NCBI GenBank assembly: GCA_021825945.1
Contig: JAKAFN010000014.1
Location: 1-40,724 of the forward strand
DNA: 40,724 nt
Reading direction: 5' to 3'
Origin: Pseudomonadota bacterium
Lineage (GTDB): Bacteria > Pseudomonadota > Gammaproteobacteria > Burkholderiales > Burkholderiaceae_F
Below the pieces are notes generated by a model. That model was not told where the DNA came from. It saw nothing but the letters and a program-made list of their open reading frames with translations, and did no database searches. The stretch's first letter is position 1. Each line of letters starts with the position of its first letter. This document shows positions 32,548 to 40,656 of this stretch, one piece after another. The position numbers were made by a program, and so were the translations under genes.

Positions 32548-33828
32548 CTACCGCAGATTGCCGGTGTGACCGAGACAATACCGTCCGGGCTGGGGCCAGA
32601 CCGTCAACCCGTGCGGCTCCATCCCGACGCGGATCTGTCGTACGGCGCCGGTCACGGTGTCGAATCGGTAGACGACATCGTCGAAGCGGCCGGACAGCCA
32701 AAGCGCGCTGCCGTCGGCGCTGACGTTGCCCATGTCGGGGCTGCCGCCGCCGGGAATCGGCCATTGCGCCACGACCTTCCCCGAGGAGAAATCGATCACC
32801 GTCACGCCGCCTGCGCCATGCCGGGGTCCGTGGATGCGGTGGGATCCGCGATTGGTGACATACAGGAACCGGCCGTTCCGGCTCGGATAGAGGCCATGGG
32901 TGCCGAGTCCCGTCCGAATGAAGCCGACTTCGCGGAATGCGTCGCCGTCGAGAACGTGGACCCCGTCGGCATCCATGTCGGCAACGTAGAACCGTTTGCC
33001 ATCGGGCGCGATCCGGATATCCTGCGGCATGCCGTGCCGTCCGGTAAACGGCTCCCGCGCGGTGCGGTCGAGGGCATGGGCACCGGGGATTTCGCGAAAC
33101 CGGGTCCGCGGCATCGTCAAGACCAGATAGCCCGCCACGCTCTTGTGAACCAAGTCGATCTTGACGACGCTGCCGTTGAATTCACAGGTGAAGATCGCAT
33201 AGCGCCCATCGATCGAGAAGTCCGCATGATTGATCCCGTCACATTTCGGTGCCGCGATCGAGTATTGGAGGGCGAGCGTGCGGGGATCGCGAAAATCGAG
33301 ACGGCGGTGCGCTTCGGCAACGATGATCGCCGACGCGCCGTCGGGGGTGAAGTAGATGTTGTAGGGATCGTCGACTGCGATCGCCTTTCCGGGCTTTCCC
33401 GTGCGGGGATCGATCGGCGTCAGGCTGCCGTCGTTGGTGCCTTCCGCATTGTTGGCGACCCACAGCGTCCGCAGATCATAGGATGGCACGATGTGCTGCG
33501 GCGACAGTCCGACCTGGAATCGATCGACTACCTTCATCGTGGCCGGGTCGATCACGTACACGTCATCGGATCGAATGTTGGGAACGTACACCCGCGGAAG
33601 ATCCCTGCGTACCGCTGCGCGCAAATGCCCGGTTGCGGTTTCGCTATAGAGATTTTTCGGGTTCAAGACCGGAGGCATGCCGGGAACCGTGTCGATGGAC
33701 TCCGAATGCGCCGGCTCCGATGCCCCGGGAGCGTTCGTTGCCGCAAACGCCGCAGGAAGCAGCGCCAGCAGCGCAAGCAGTCCGATGCCGAACCGGGATG
33801 GAAAGAAGACTCGAGGGGAAACGCCCAT
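32548..33828 (-). CDS. Secreted YncE-like beta-propeller protein
   Basis: A 426-residue exported protein. The signal peptide contains FGIGLLALLALLPAAFA (about residues 12-28). After a short acidic linker come repeated beta-propeller blades: RVYVPNIRSDDVYVIDPATMKVVDRF, LRTLWVANNAEGTNDGSLTPIDP, YIYFTPDGAS-like, and KRFYVADMDADGVHVLDG, with the D-G-x-x-YV/YA pattern of YVTN/YncE proteins. It is expected in the periplasm or outside. No catalytic residues are evident, so binding or a structural role is likely. AAAGGA lies 5 bases before ATG 33828. It stands alone between a GGDEF gene and the neuC-like gene. Confidence 0.8.
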   Translation of the reverse strand: MGVSPRVFFPSRFGIGLLALLALLPAAFAATNAPGASEPAHSESIDTVPGMPPVLNPKNLYSETATGHLRAAVRRDLPRVYVPNIRSDDVYVIDPATMKVVDRFQVGLSPQHIVPSYDLRTLWVANNAEGTNDGSLTPIDPRTGKPGKAIAVDDPYNIYFTPDGASAIIVAEAHRRLDFRDPRTLALQYSIAAPKCDGINHADFSIDGRYAIFTCEFNGSVVKIDLVHKSVAGYLVLTMPRTRFREIPGAHALDRTAREPFTGRHGMPQDIRIAPDGKRFYVADMDADGVHVLDGDAFREVGFIRTGLGTHGLYPSRNGRFLYVTNRGSHRIHGPRHGAGGVTVIDFSSGKVVAQWPIPGGGSPDMGNVSADGSALWLSGRFDDVVYRFDTVTGAVRQIRVGMEPHGLTVWPQPGRYCLGHTGNLR

Positions 33829-33886
33829 TGCATCCTTTCGCGCGATCGCTTTTTCGAGGTGCGAAAGGTTACCGCAATCCACGATG

Positions 33887-35176
33887 TCAAAAGAAATGGA
33901 TCATTTCCCCGGCAATCGGAGGCAGCGAGGCCGAACAGGAAGACGTTCCCGGGGCGAGCGGCGGAATCGCGCTGCCGCCCCACGGCCCGATCGATCGGCG
34001 ATCCCGATTGCCGCGAGGATCGCGATAGTAGCGCTTGGTGCGGGGAGGCGGAAGGCGGGCAATGACTTCGGCAATCCGGTCACCGGAGTAGCCGGCGCCA
34101 TACAGATCGCTGCTGCCGTAGGTTTGGCGGATCTGCCGGCGCACCGCCTCGGTGATGGCGTCCCGGTCCCAGTCGCAATCCACGACATTGCCGGCGCGCT
34201 CGCGCCCATGCTGCCGATCACCCAAGTTGACGACCGGAGTGCCGAGATAGGCGCATTCCCGGATGCCGACACTGGAATTGCCAATCAAACAGCGACTCTG
34301 CTGCAACAGGCGCAAGAACAGTCTGCCCTCCAGGTTGTTGATCCGCCATAGCGGCACTGCCGGGAAATCCCTTGCAAACTCCGCCACCGCCCGACCCGCG
34401 GCGGCAGAACCGGCATCGCTGTTCGGATGGAAGGCCAAGACGGGAATGCCGACGGCCGCCACCGCCTCAAGCGTCGTGCGCATGGTCCGGTAGGCCGCGG
34501 CATGCTCGGTGGTATCGGCGTGCTGCAACACCACCACGAAATCACCATCCAGCGGAAAATCGCCCAAGCCCTGCGCCGCCAGTGCCTGCCGCAGATCCGC
34601 CAACGGAATCCGGGTCGATGTGCGAGCCAGATCGATCGAAGGACACCCGGTCACGTAGATGGTCTCCGGATGTTCGCCCATGTCGATCAGACGCTGTGCG
34701 GCATGGAAATTGGCCACCAGATGGACGTCCGACAGTTTCGTCACCGCGTGGCGCACGCGCTCGTCGATGTTGCCGGTGATTTCGCCACCCTGCACATGGA
34801 TCAGCGGGATGCCGAGATAGGAGGCAGCCACCGCAGTACCCAATGTTTCATAGCGGTCGGCGATCGTGACCACCCAGTCGGGTGGATTTGCAGCCAAGTG
34901 ACGCGCGGTGAACAGGATGGTGTGTGCCGTCGTCTCGGCCATGCGGATCGGTTCGTTCCCCGGCACCAGGGTCTCGCCCTCGGCCACCACCGCAAAACCG
35001 TCGGCACGGATGTGTTCGACCACCCGACCATGCAACGACGACAACGCGGCGCCGGAACATAGACAGGCGATGTCGACCTTACCCTGGTCTCGCAAGGCCT
35101 GCAGCGCAGTCCGGATACGGGAGTAACTCGGGCGGGCCGTGATGGCCACGAGAACCTTCTTAGGCAGGTCGGACAT
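33887..35176 (-). CDS. NeuC-type UDP-GlcNAc 2-epimerase (hydrolysing), with C-terminal extension
   Basis: A 429-residue GT-B-fold epimerase of the NeuC/LegG type. Motifs: ITARPSYSRIRTAL near the N-terminus, TIADRYETLGTAVAA near 108, IHVQGGEITGNIDERVRHA near 125-145 and IGNSSVGIRECAYLG near 305. It would release UDP from UDP-GlcNAc to give ManNAc, or act on a related sugar, for nonulosonic acid synthesis. Homologues are about 380-390 residues; this one continues about 45 Pro/Gly/Ser/Arg-rich residues past the usual end (after PPPRTKRYYRD), which may be read-through of a lost stop. Its start overlaps the neuB-like gene by 17 bases. The sugar product is not certain. Confidence 0.88.
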   Translation of the reverse strand: MSDLPKKVLVAITARPSYSRIRTALQALRDQGKVDIACLCSGAALSSLHGRVVEHIRADGFAVVAEGETLVPGNEPIRMAETTAHTILFTARHLAANPPDWVVTIADRYETLGTAVAASYLGIPLIHVQGGEITGNIDERVRHAVTKLSDVHLVANFHAAQRLIDMGEHPETIYVTGCPSIDLARTSTRIPLADLRQALAAQGLGDFPLDGDFVVVLQHADTTEHAAAYRTMRTTLEAVAAVGIPVLAFHPNSDAGSAAAGRAVAEFARDFPAVPLWRINNLEGRLFLRLLQQSRCLIGNSSVGIRECAYLGTPVVNLGDRQHGRERAGNVVDCDWDRDAITEAVRRQIRQTYGSSDLYGAGYSGDRIAEVIARLPPPRTKRYYRDPRGNRDRRSIGPWGGSAIPPLAPGTSSCSASLPPIAGEMIHFF

Positions 35177-36203
35177 CGTTCCACTCCAACGGGGTATCCC
35201 GATCGACCGGACGGATCAGCGTTCGACCCACGAGGCGTTCGAGATCGTCATACGCGAGGCCACCGCCGGGCTTCTTGTATGCCAGGTCCTGACGGGTCAA
35301 TCGGTGTCCGGCCGCCAACGAGCGGACCGTCACCACCGAACGTCCGAAGATCGCGGGGTCATAGCCCAGGCCATCCAGCCGTCGACCCTTCGCAACCGGA
35401 CGGTTGCGAAGGGTACTGGCAAAGCGGACGCCCTCGACCAGAGATCGGAGGCCGTCGGGCGTCAGCGATGCCACGACGTCGGGACCGAACATGCGCGGAT
35501 GCAAGGTCAGATGCACTTCGATGATGGACGCGCCGAGATAGGCCGCAACCACCGCAGGGACGGTCGATGCGGAGTGATCCGACAAACCAACCGGCCGCGG
35601 CGCCGCACGTTCCAGTAGATCGGCGAAGCAGTTCATGCCGACTTCCTCCGGCGGCGTCGGATATCGGCTGGTGCAATGCAGGAGTGCCACCGACGAACCC
35701 CGTTCCTCCAGAGTGCGCGCGACGCCGAGCAATCGGTCGGCATCCGTCAGTCCACCCGAAAGCAGGACCGGCTTGCCGGTTGCGCCGACCCATTCGACGA
35801 TTTCGCGATTACCGACCTCGCCCGAAGCGATCTTCCACGCCGCGATGTCCAGCTTTTGCAGCCACTCGCATGCGCGCACCGAAAACGGGCTACTCAGGAA
35901 CACCAGACGACGACGTTCCGCATGCTCCTTGAGCAGGGCCCACTGATCGAAGGAGAACTCCATTCGACGCCAATAGTCGTAGCGACTCGCATCCTGCGGA
36001 CTGAACGGAATCCGCCATGGCTCGCGGGGCGTGCTTTCCTCGGCGGCGATGTGGGTCTGGAACTTGACGGCCTGCACACCACATTCCGCCGCGACATCGA
36101 TGAATGCCATCGCCTGCCCGAGACTGCCCTCATGACTCTGGGCCACTTCGGCAATGACGAACGGGGAATGTTCCCGGCCAACCTCGTATCCAGAAATTCT
36201 CAT
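35160..36203 (-). CDS. NeuB-type nonulosonic acid synthase (divergent)
   Basis: A 347-residue synthase of the NeuB/SpsE family. An aldolase-like barrel has EVAQSHEGSLGQAMAFIDVA, VKFQTHIA, KIASGEVGN, LHCTSRYPTPPEEVGMN and GLSDHSAST. A C-terminal SAF domain carries GHRLTRQDLAYKKPGGGL near residue 300. Most NeuB proteins read EKHFTLD...GPDH; here the stretch is EVHLTLHPRMFGPDVVASL, with the Lys, Asp and last His replaced, though the metal-binding His of SDH and EVH are kept. It would condense PEP with an N-acyl hexosamine to a sialic-acid-like sugar. GGAAGG precedes ATG 36203. No CMP-sugar synthetase gene is in the window. Confidence 0.88.
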   Translation of the reverse strand: MRISGYEVGREHSPFVIAEVAQSHEGSLGQAMAFIDVAAECGVQAVKFQTHIAAEESTPREPWRIPFSPQDASRYDYWRRMEFSFDQWALLKEHAERRRLVFLSSPFSVRACEWLQKLDIAAWKIASGEVGNREIVEWVGATGKPVLLSGGLTDADRLLGVARTLEERGSSVALLHCTSRYPTPPEEVGMNCFADLLERAAPRPVGLSDHSASTVPAVVAAYLGASIIEVHLTLHPRMFGPDVVASLTPDGLRSLVEGVRFASTLRNRPVAKGRRLDGLGYDPAIFGRSVVTVRSLAAGHRLTRQDLAYKKPGGGLAYDDLERLVGRTLIRPVDRDTPLEWNDVRPA

Positions 36204-36383
36204 ATGACCCACCTTCCAATCCGCGCCAGGGGCGATTTTCCTGGCAATCCACGCCGGAAAAATCCGGTGCATCCGTACAGCAAGTATGCAGGCCGGGCGA
36301 TGAGATGCCTTTAAGAAATGTATGAGAGATCGTTACGGTTCGTGCGAACGGCACGGTGTCGCGGAGGGAGACGGCGACTCGCT

Positions 36384-37310
36384 ATGATGGCGCGTCGCTC
36401 CCTTCCTCGTCACCAATCCGTGTCCGTTCCGCATTCGTCGTCGACTCGCGCTGGCTCGCTGTGGATGCTGGTTGCAAGCTGCAACTTCGCCTTGATGGGA
36501 TTCTTCGTCAAACGGGGAGCCGGTCAGTTCGGCACGACTGCGCTCGTCTTCTATCGGTCGCTGTTCGGCCTGCTGTTGCTGCTGGTGATGGCGCGCAAAC
36601 CCTTGCGCGCCTACGCGACGCCGCATTGGCGGAACCATCTGGGTCGCAGTGTTTCGGGTCTCGTGTCGCTATGGCTGTACTTCATCGCCATCGCCCACCT
36701 TCCGCTCGCCACCGCGGTCACGCTCAATTACACCTCGCCGCTATTCCTCGCCGCCTATCTCCGCGTCGCGCACCCCGAGGAGTCCCGCCCGGGCCTGGTG
36801 GTCTTTCTGTTGGCAGGGTTCGTCGGCGTAGCACTGCTGCTCGATCCCCAGATTACGCGCGGCCAGTGGCCCTATGCCTTGGTCGGCCTCGGATCGGGAC
36901 TCGGCGCGGGCATGTCATATGCCCAGGTCCGCGCGATCGGGCGGCTGGGCGAGCCGGACTGGCGGGTGGTTTTCTATTTCACGACCTTGTCGACCCTCGT
37001 GACCGGCATTGCGCTGACCTTCGAGAGCGCGCCGGCATGGAGATGGGCGGATCTGCCGACCCTGGCCGGCTTGGGGCTCGTAGCGACCTTGGGCCAACTG
37101 ACGATGACACGGGCGTATCGCACCGGCATCGCGCTGGTCGTCGCCAATCTCGCCTACGCCACCATCGTGTTTTCCGCGCTGCTGGGCTTGATCGGATTGC
37201 ACGAACACCTTCCCATGCAGACCTGGCTGGGAATGGCGGTGATCACGGCCGCGGGCGTCGGCGCCGGCTTATGGCGTCCCGTCCGGGGGGGCGAGCGAAC
37301 GGAACGGTGA
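36384..37310 (+). CDS. DMT (EamA) family membrane transporter
   Basis: A 308-residue protein with ten predicted helices in two EamA halves, first near residues 25-45 (WMLVASCNFALMGFFVKRG) and last near 280-300. The second half repeats the pattern (VGLGSGLGAGMSYAQVRAIGRL). Family members carry amino acids, sugars or metabolites across the inner membrane; the substrate is unknown. It is divergent from the neuB-like gene across about 180 bases, so it could export or import a precursor of the same pathway, but this is only inferred. The start is uncertain: ATG 36384 has a weak distant GGAGGGAG, and ATG 36387 and GTG 36420 are alternatives. Confidence 0.85.
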   Translation: MMARRSLPRHQSVSVPHSSSTRAGSLWMLVASCNFALMGFFVKRGAGQFGTTALVFYRSLFGLLLLLVMARKPLRAYATPHWRNHLGRSVSGLVSLWLYFIAIAHLPLATAVTLNYTSPLFLAAYLRVAHPEESRPGLVVFLLAGFVGVALLLDPQITRGQWPYALVGLGSGLGAGMSYAQVRAIGRLGEPDWRVVFYFTTLSTLVTGIALTFESAPAWRWADLPTLAGLGLVATLGQLTMTRAYRTGIALVVANLAYATIVFSALLGLIGLHEHLPMQTWLGMAVITAAGVGAGLWRPVRGGERTER

Positions 37311-37377
37311 GTCGCGGGGCGTGGTTTGCCCCCGGTACCTCCTGCGCCGTCGAGGCGACACCCGAATGCGCGCAGGT

Positions 37378-37743
37378 TCAGTGGTCTTCGCCTTCGCCGT
37401 CGCCGCCGCGGTAATAGGGATAGGGCGCGGCATACCCCGGTTGTTGATACGCCGGATACCCCGGGTACGCGGGCGGCGCGGGATACGGCGCCGGCTGATA
37501 CCCGTATGCCGGCGCCGCCGGAACCACATATGCGGGCGGCGGAGCGGCATACGCGGGCCCCGTGACATACGGCGCGGCCTGTGCGAGCACGCCGCCGATC
37601 ATTCCCCCGATCACGGCGCCGCCGATCTGGGCAATCGGGTTATCGCCTCCGCCGCCCCAATCTCCGCCGTCGGCTTGCGCTGCGGGAATCACGGCGGCGT
37701 TGATCGCAGCGCCCAGAAATGCCAGCATCACGATGCGCTTCAT
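37378..37743 (-). CDS. Small exported Gly-zipper and Pro/Tyr-rich protein
   Basis: A 121-residue protein. A signal peptide (LAFLGAAINAAVIPAAQA) is followed by Gly-rich DGGDWGGGGD. Then comes a Gly-zipper-like membrane-active segment, IGGAVIGGMIGGVLAQ (about residues 42-58), and a C-terminal half made of Pro, Tyr and Ala (PAYVVPAAPAYGYQPAPYPAPP...YYRGGDGEGEDH). Such composition is seen in surface or envelope proteins; no function is known. AAAGGAGG lies 5 bases before ATG 37743, a strong ribosome-binding site. The region 37311-37377 contains no gene. It follows the HpnB-like glycosyltransferase on the same strand. Confidence 0.7.
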   Translation of the reverse strand: MKRIVMLAFLGAAINAAVIPAAQADGGDWGGGGDNPIAQIGGAVIGGMIGGVLAQAAPYVTGPAYAAPPPAYVVPAAPAYGYQPAPYPAPPAYPGYPAYQQPGYAAPYPYYRGGDGEGEDH

Positions 37744-37792
37744 CGCGTCCTCCTTTGGTTCGTTGCGGTATCTGGAATCGTTGGCGGCGATT

Positions 37793-39013
37793 TTACCGAT
37801 CCGGCCGCTCCCTGGCATCGTCCGAGTGCATGGTCGGCGCGATTCCGGTCCGTCGCGCTTGGGCACGCCCCTTCCACATGCCGCCACGGCCGCGGGCGTG
37901 CTGCCATGCACTCTCGACGGTGAACCCGAGATAGATCGCGGCAATCGCCGGCAACGCCGGTGACCACAGCGGAGAAGCGCCGTAATAGCGCAGGGTCGGC
38001 AGGAACGAGGCACTCATCATGACCCAGGTGGCCAAGGCGACCGTGCGGGTGACTCCCGAGCCCCAAACCGCCAGCGCCGGTGCAGCGAGATAGGTGAGCA
38101 TCATCCCGACCACCGTTCCGCCGAGAAGCCACGGCGAATAATGCAACTGGGCGTACGCACTGCGAGTCACCATGGCGCGAATATCGGAAAATACCGGATA
38201 GGCACGCAGGCTGTGTACGCCGTTCGCGAGGCCGAGCCAGATCGGGCCCACCCGCTTCATCGTCGCCCCCAGCGTGCAGTCGTCGATCAGCGCGCCCCGA
38301 ATCGATGCGATTCCTCCGGCCGCTTCGAGGGCGCTGCGGCGCACCAACATACACCCGCCGGCCGCGGCGGCCGTCCGTTTATGCGGCAGATTGACCCAGG
38401 TGAAGGGATACAACTTCTGGAAGAAGAAGATGAAGGCGGGAATCAGCAGTTGCTCGGCGCGACTTGCACAACGTAGCTTTGCCATCAGCGACACCAGCAC
38501 GCGCCCCTCCGCCTCCGCACGGCGCACCAAACGGCGCAGGGCCTGCGGTTCATAGGCAATATCGGCGTCGGTGAGCAGGAGGTAGTCGGGGGCCTTGCTT
38601 CGCGCCGCCTCGATACCCTGATGCAGGGCCCACAACTTTCCGGTCCACCCAGCCGGCAGCGCTGCGCCGGCGACGATCGCGAGACGATTCGCCGCACCCG
38701 CTCCAACCGCGCCGGCCACTGCGCTCGTCCCATCTGCGCTATTGTCGTCGACCAGAATGACCGAAAACGGTCCCGGGTAATCCTGCCGCAACACCGAGCC
38801 AAGCGAGGCCGGGAGGATATCGGCTTCGTTGCGCGCCGGGATCACCGCGACGACCGACGGCCAGCAGACCGGGTCGGGGCGCGCCGATGGCCGCTCCTCG
38901 CGCTCGCGACAGCGCCAAAAGCCACCCCGCATCGCAAGCAGGTAAATCCAGATCGCTGACGAAATGCCGGCGGTGACGATGCCGAGCGCGGCGATCATTT
39001 GCGGTCGAGACAC
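37793..39013 (-). CDS. HpnB-like family 2 glycosyltransferase
   Basis: A 406-residue GT-A glycosyltransferase resembling the hopanoid-linked HpnB group. An N-terminal helix (IVTAGISSAIWIYLLAM) is followed by the catalytic fold: VVAVIPARNEADILPASLGS, ILVDDNSADGT, the metal site LLLTDADIAYEP (near residue 150), and IRGALIDDCTLGATMKRVG. Three to four membrane helices lie in the C-terminal third. It probably adds a sugar to a membrane lipid. GTG 39013 has GGGAG 7 bases upstream; ATG 38998 in frame is the alternative, since most HpnB proteins start near MIAALG. No other hopanoid gene is in the window. Confidence 0.85.
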   Translation of the reverse strand: MSRPQMIAALGIVTAGISSAIWIYLLAMRGGFWRCREREERPSARPDPVCWPSVVAVIPARNEADILPASLGSVLRQDYPGPFSVILVDDNSADGTSAVAGAVGAGAANRLAIVAGAALPAGWTGKLWALHQGIEAARSKAPDYLLLTDADIAYEPQALRRLVRRAEAEGRVLVSLMAKLRCASRAEQLLIPAFIFFFQKLYPFTWVNLPHKRTAAAAGGCMLVRRSALEAAGGIASIRGALIDDCTLGATMKRVGPIWLGLANGVHSLRAYPVFSDIRAMVTRSAYAQLHYSPWLLGGTVVGMMLTYLAAPALAVWGSGVTRTVALATWVMMSASFLPTLRYYGASPLWSPALPAIAAIYLGFTVESAWQHARGRGGMWKGRAQARRTGIAPTMHSDDARERPDR

Positions 39014-39068
39014 AGCTTCGCTCCCGCCCGCCGCCCCCCCAACAAGGGCAAGCGGCGGGGCATCGGCG

Positions 39069-39479
39069 TCAAAATGCGTTGAAGATGTCGTTGACGACGT
39101 TTTCGGCGATGCCGAAGCCGGCACCGACGCCCAAACCGCTGACAAGGTTGTTCACGAAACCGCTGCCGAATCCGCTGCCGCCGCCTCCCAGTCCGTTTGC
39201 CCATCCTTGCGGTTGGACGGGTGCCTGCGGATGCGACTGCATTGCCTGCTCGAGCATCTGGATGTACTGCGCCATCTGTTGGCGAATCATCCCCTCGTTC
39301 TGGCCATAGGCCTGAATCGACATAGCGATCGCCCGCAGGGCCAGGGCGAGTTCCCGCCCCGTGGTCGGATCCTTGGCGTCGGTCAGCAGCCGCTGGCCGA
39401 GCGCCTGGATCTGCTGCATGATTTCCTGCGACTGCTGCTGCAGTCGCGCGGTCTGTTGTTCGGCGAGATCGAAATTCAT
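39069..39479 (-). CDS. Small unknown protein with coiled coil and Gly-zipper tail
   Basis: A 136-residue protein with no signal peptide. The first 85 residues are Gln-rich and helical (EQQTARLQQQSQEIMQQIQ, MIRQQMAQYIQMLEQAMQS), probably a coiled coil. The tail is Gly-rich (GLGGGGSGFGSGF, VSGLGVGAGFGIAENVV), a Gly-zipper-like end. I do not recognise the family. GGAGG lies 7 bases before ATG 39479. It sits between the HpnB-like gene and the S10 operon end on the same strand; a link to the second Gly-rich small protein at 37378 is possible but unproven. Confidence 0.65.
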   Translation of the reverse strand: MNFDLAEQQTARLQQQSQEIMQQIQALGQRLLTDAKDPTTGRELALALRAIAMSIQAYGQNEGMIRQQMAQYIQMLEQAMQSHPQAPVQPQGWANGLGGGGSGFGSGFVNNLVSGLGVGAGFGIAENVVNDIFNAF

Positions 39480-39567
39480 CGTGGGTCCTCCGTTCCAAAG
39501 CGGGTTCCGGTCCCGGTTGGATCACCGGGGTGCGCCCTGGTTCCCGTGGCACGGCGCACGCAAGCGC

Positions 39568-39586
39568 ATGCGCGATTTTCGCGCAT
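39568..39586 (-). terminator. Hairpin after rpsQ
   Basis: ATGCGCGA (39568-39575) and TCGCGCAT (39579-39586) form a perfect 8-base stem with a TTT loop in the 208-base gap (39480-39687) between rpsQ and the next gene. It may end the S10 operon; the usual T-run is absent. I see no other gene in the gap. Confidence 0.45.
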
Positions 39587-39687
39587 CCGGCGCCACCGGT
39601 CCATTGCAATACGGGGATGCGGATCGACTCCGCCGGGACCACGCAGCGCCGCCGGGTGCAAGAAGCGCCGGCAGCGCGCGGAAAACC

Positions 39688-39978
39688 TCAGATGCGGGTT
39701 GCCGCGGTGACCACGCGCGTGACCTTCCAGAACTTCGTCCGGGAAAGCGGGCGGGTCTCGGCGATTTCGACCAGGTCGCCCTCGTTGACCTGATTGGTTT
39801 CGTCGTGCGCGTGCAGCTTGGTCGACTGGACAACGTATTTGCCGTATACCGGATGCTTGACCTTCCGCTCGATGAGCACGGTTACGGTCTTGTTCATCTT
39901 GTTGCTCACCACGCGGCCGGTCAGGGTGCGCTGGAGCTTCTTTTCCGCGCTTGCGGCGGTTTCTGCGGCGACGGTCAT
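39688..39978 (-). CDS. rpsQ: 30S ribosomal protein S17
   Basis: A 96-residue S17 protein with an Ala/Glu N-terminal extension before [20 protein letters not shown], then [19 protein letters not shown] and [20 protein letters not shown], all conserved S17 signatures. It binds 16S rRNA early in small-subunit assembly. It starts by ATGA overlap with rpmC upstream. Downstream there is no rplN: a hairpin and an unrelated gene follow, so the ribosomal cluster ends here in this genome. Confidence 0.98.
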   Translation of the reverse strand: MTVAAETAASAEKKLQRTLTGRVVSNKMNKTVTVLIERKVKHPVYGKYVVQSTKLHAHDETNQVNEGDLVEIAETRPLSRTKFWKVTRVVTAATRI

Positions 39979-40169
39979 TTCGCGTTGGCCCTCTCGGTCA
40001 TCACCGTGCGCACGCGCGCGACATCGCGACGCAGCTTGCGCAACTGGGTATGGTTCTGCAATTGTTGGGTGGCGCGCTGCATGCGTGCCGAAAATTGCGC
40101 CTTGAGCAGGTCTCGCAGTTCATTCTGCAGACCCGCATCGTCCTTGGCGCGCAGTTCTTTGGCTTCCAT
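39975..40169 (-). CDS. rpmC: 50S ribosomal protein L29
   Basis: A 64-residue L29, all helical, starting [11 protein letters not shown] and ending [12 protein letters not shown], near the family length of 63-65. It lies at the peptide-exit end of the large subunit. ATG 40169 has GAGGA 6 bases upstream; ATG 40175 would put the Shine-Dalgarno sequence directly against the start. It overlaps rpsQ as ATGA, the usual coupled arrangement. Confidence 0.97.
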   Translation of the reverse strand: MEAKELRAKDDAGLQNELRDLLKAQFSARMQRATQQLQNHTQLRKLRRDVARVRTVMTERANAK

Positions 40170-40221
40170 CACCATTCCTCTCGATTGGCTCGAATTCAGC
40201 GCCCGAATTCCGCGTCCGCCC

Positions 40222-40638
40222 TCAGCGCCCGATCTGCCGGTTCACGAAGACCGTCTTGATCGGCAGCTTGGCAGCGGCCAGGGTGAACGCCTCGCGGGCG
40301 ATCGCCTCGTCGACACCGTCCATCTCATACAACACCTTGCCCGGCTGGATCTGGGCAACCCAGTACTCGGGGTTACCCTTGCCGTTCCCCATCCGAACCT
40401 CGGCAGGCTTCTGCGAAATGGGCTTGTCCGGAAAAATCCGGATCCAGACGCGTCCGCCCCGCTTGATGTGGCGAGTGATCGCGCGTCGCGCCGCCTCGAT
40501 CTGCCGCGCCGTGAGACGACCGCGCTCCGTCGCCTTCAGGCCGAATTCGCCGAACGAAACATTGACGCCGCGCGTGGCCAGGCCGCGGTTGCGCCCTTTG
40601 TGATCCTTGCGGTATTTGCGCCGTGCCGGCTGCAACAT
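40222..40638 (-). CDS. rplP: 50S ribosomal protein L16
   Basis: A 138-residue L16, starting [19 protein letters not shown] and carrying [38 protein letters not shown] and [20 protein letters not shown], the conserved L16 pattern. It is an exposed protein of the large subunit near the A-site and is needed for its activity. The gene is in the standard S10 operon order between rpsC and rpmC, with a GGAGAGA sequence shortly before ATG 40638. Confidence 0.98.
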   Translation of the reverse strand: MLQPARRKYRKDHKGRNRGLATRGVNVSFGEFGLKATERGRLTARQIEAARRAITRHIKRGGRVWIRIFPDKPISQKPAEVRMGNGKGNPEYWVAQIQPGKVLYEMDGVDEAIAREAFTLAAAKLPIKTVFVNRQIGR

Positions 40639-40656
40639 GGTGTCTCTCCGTATTCT

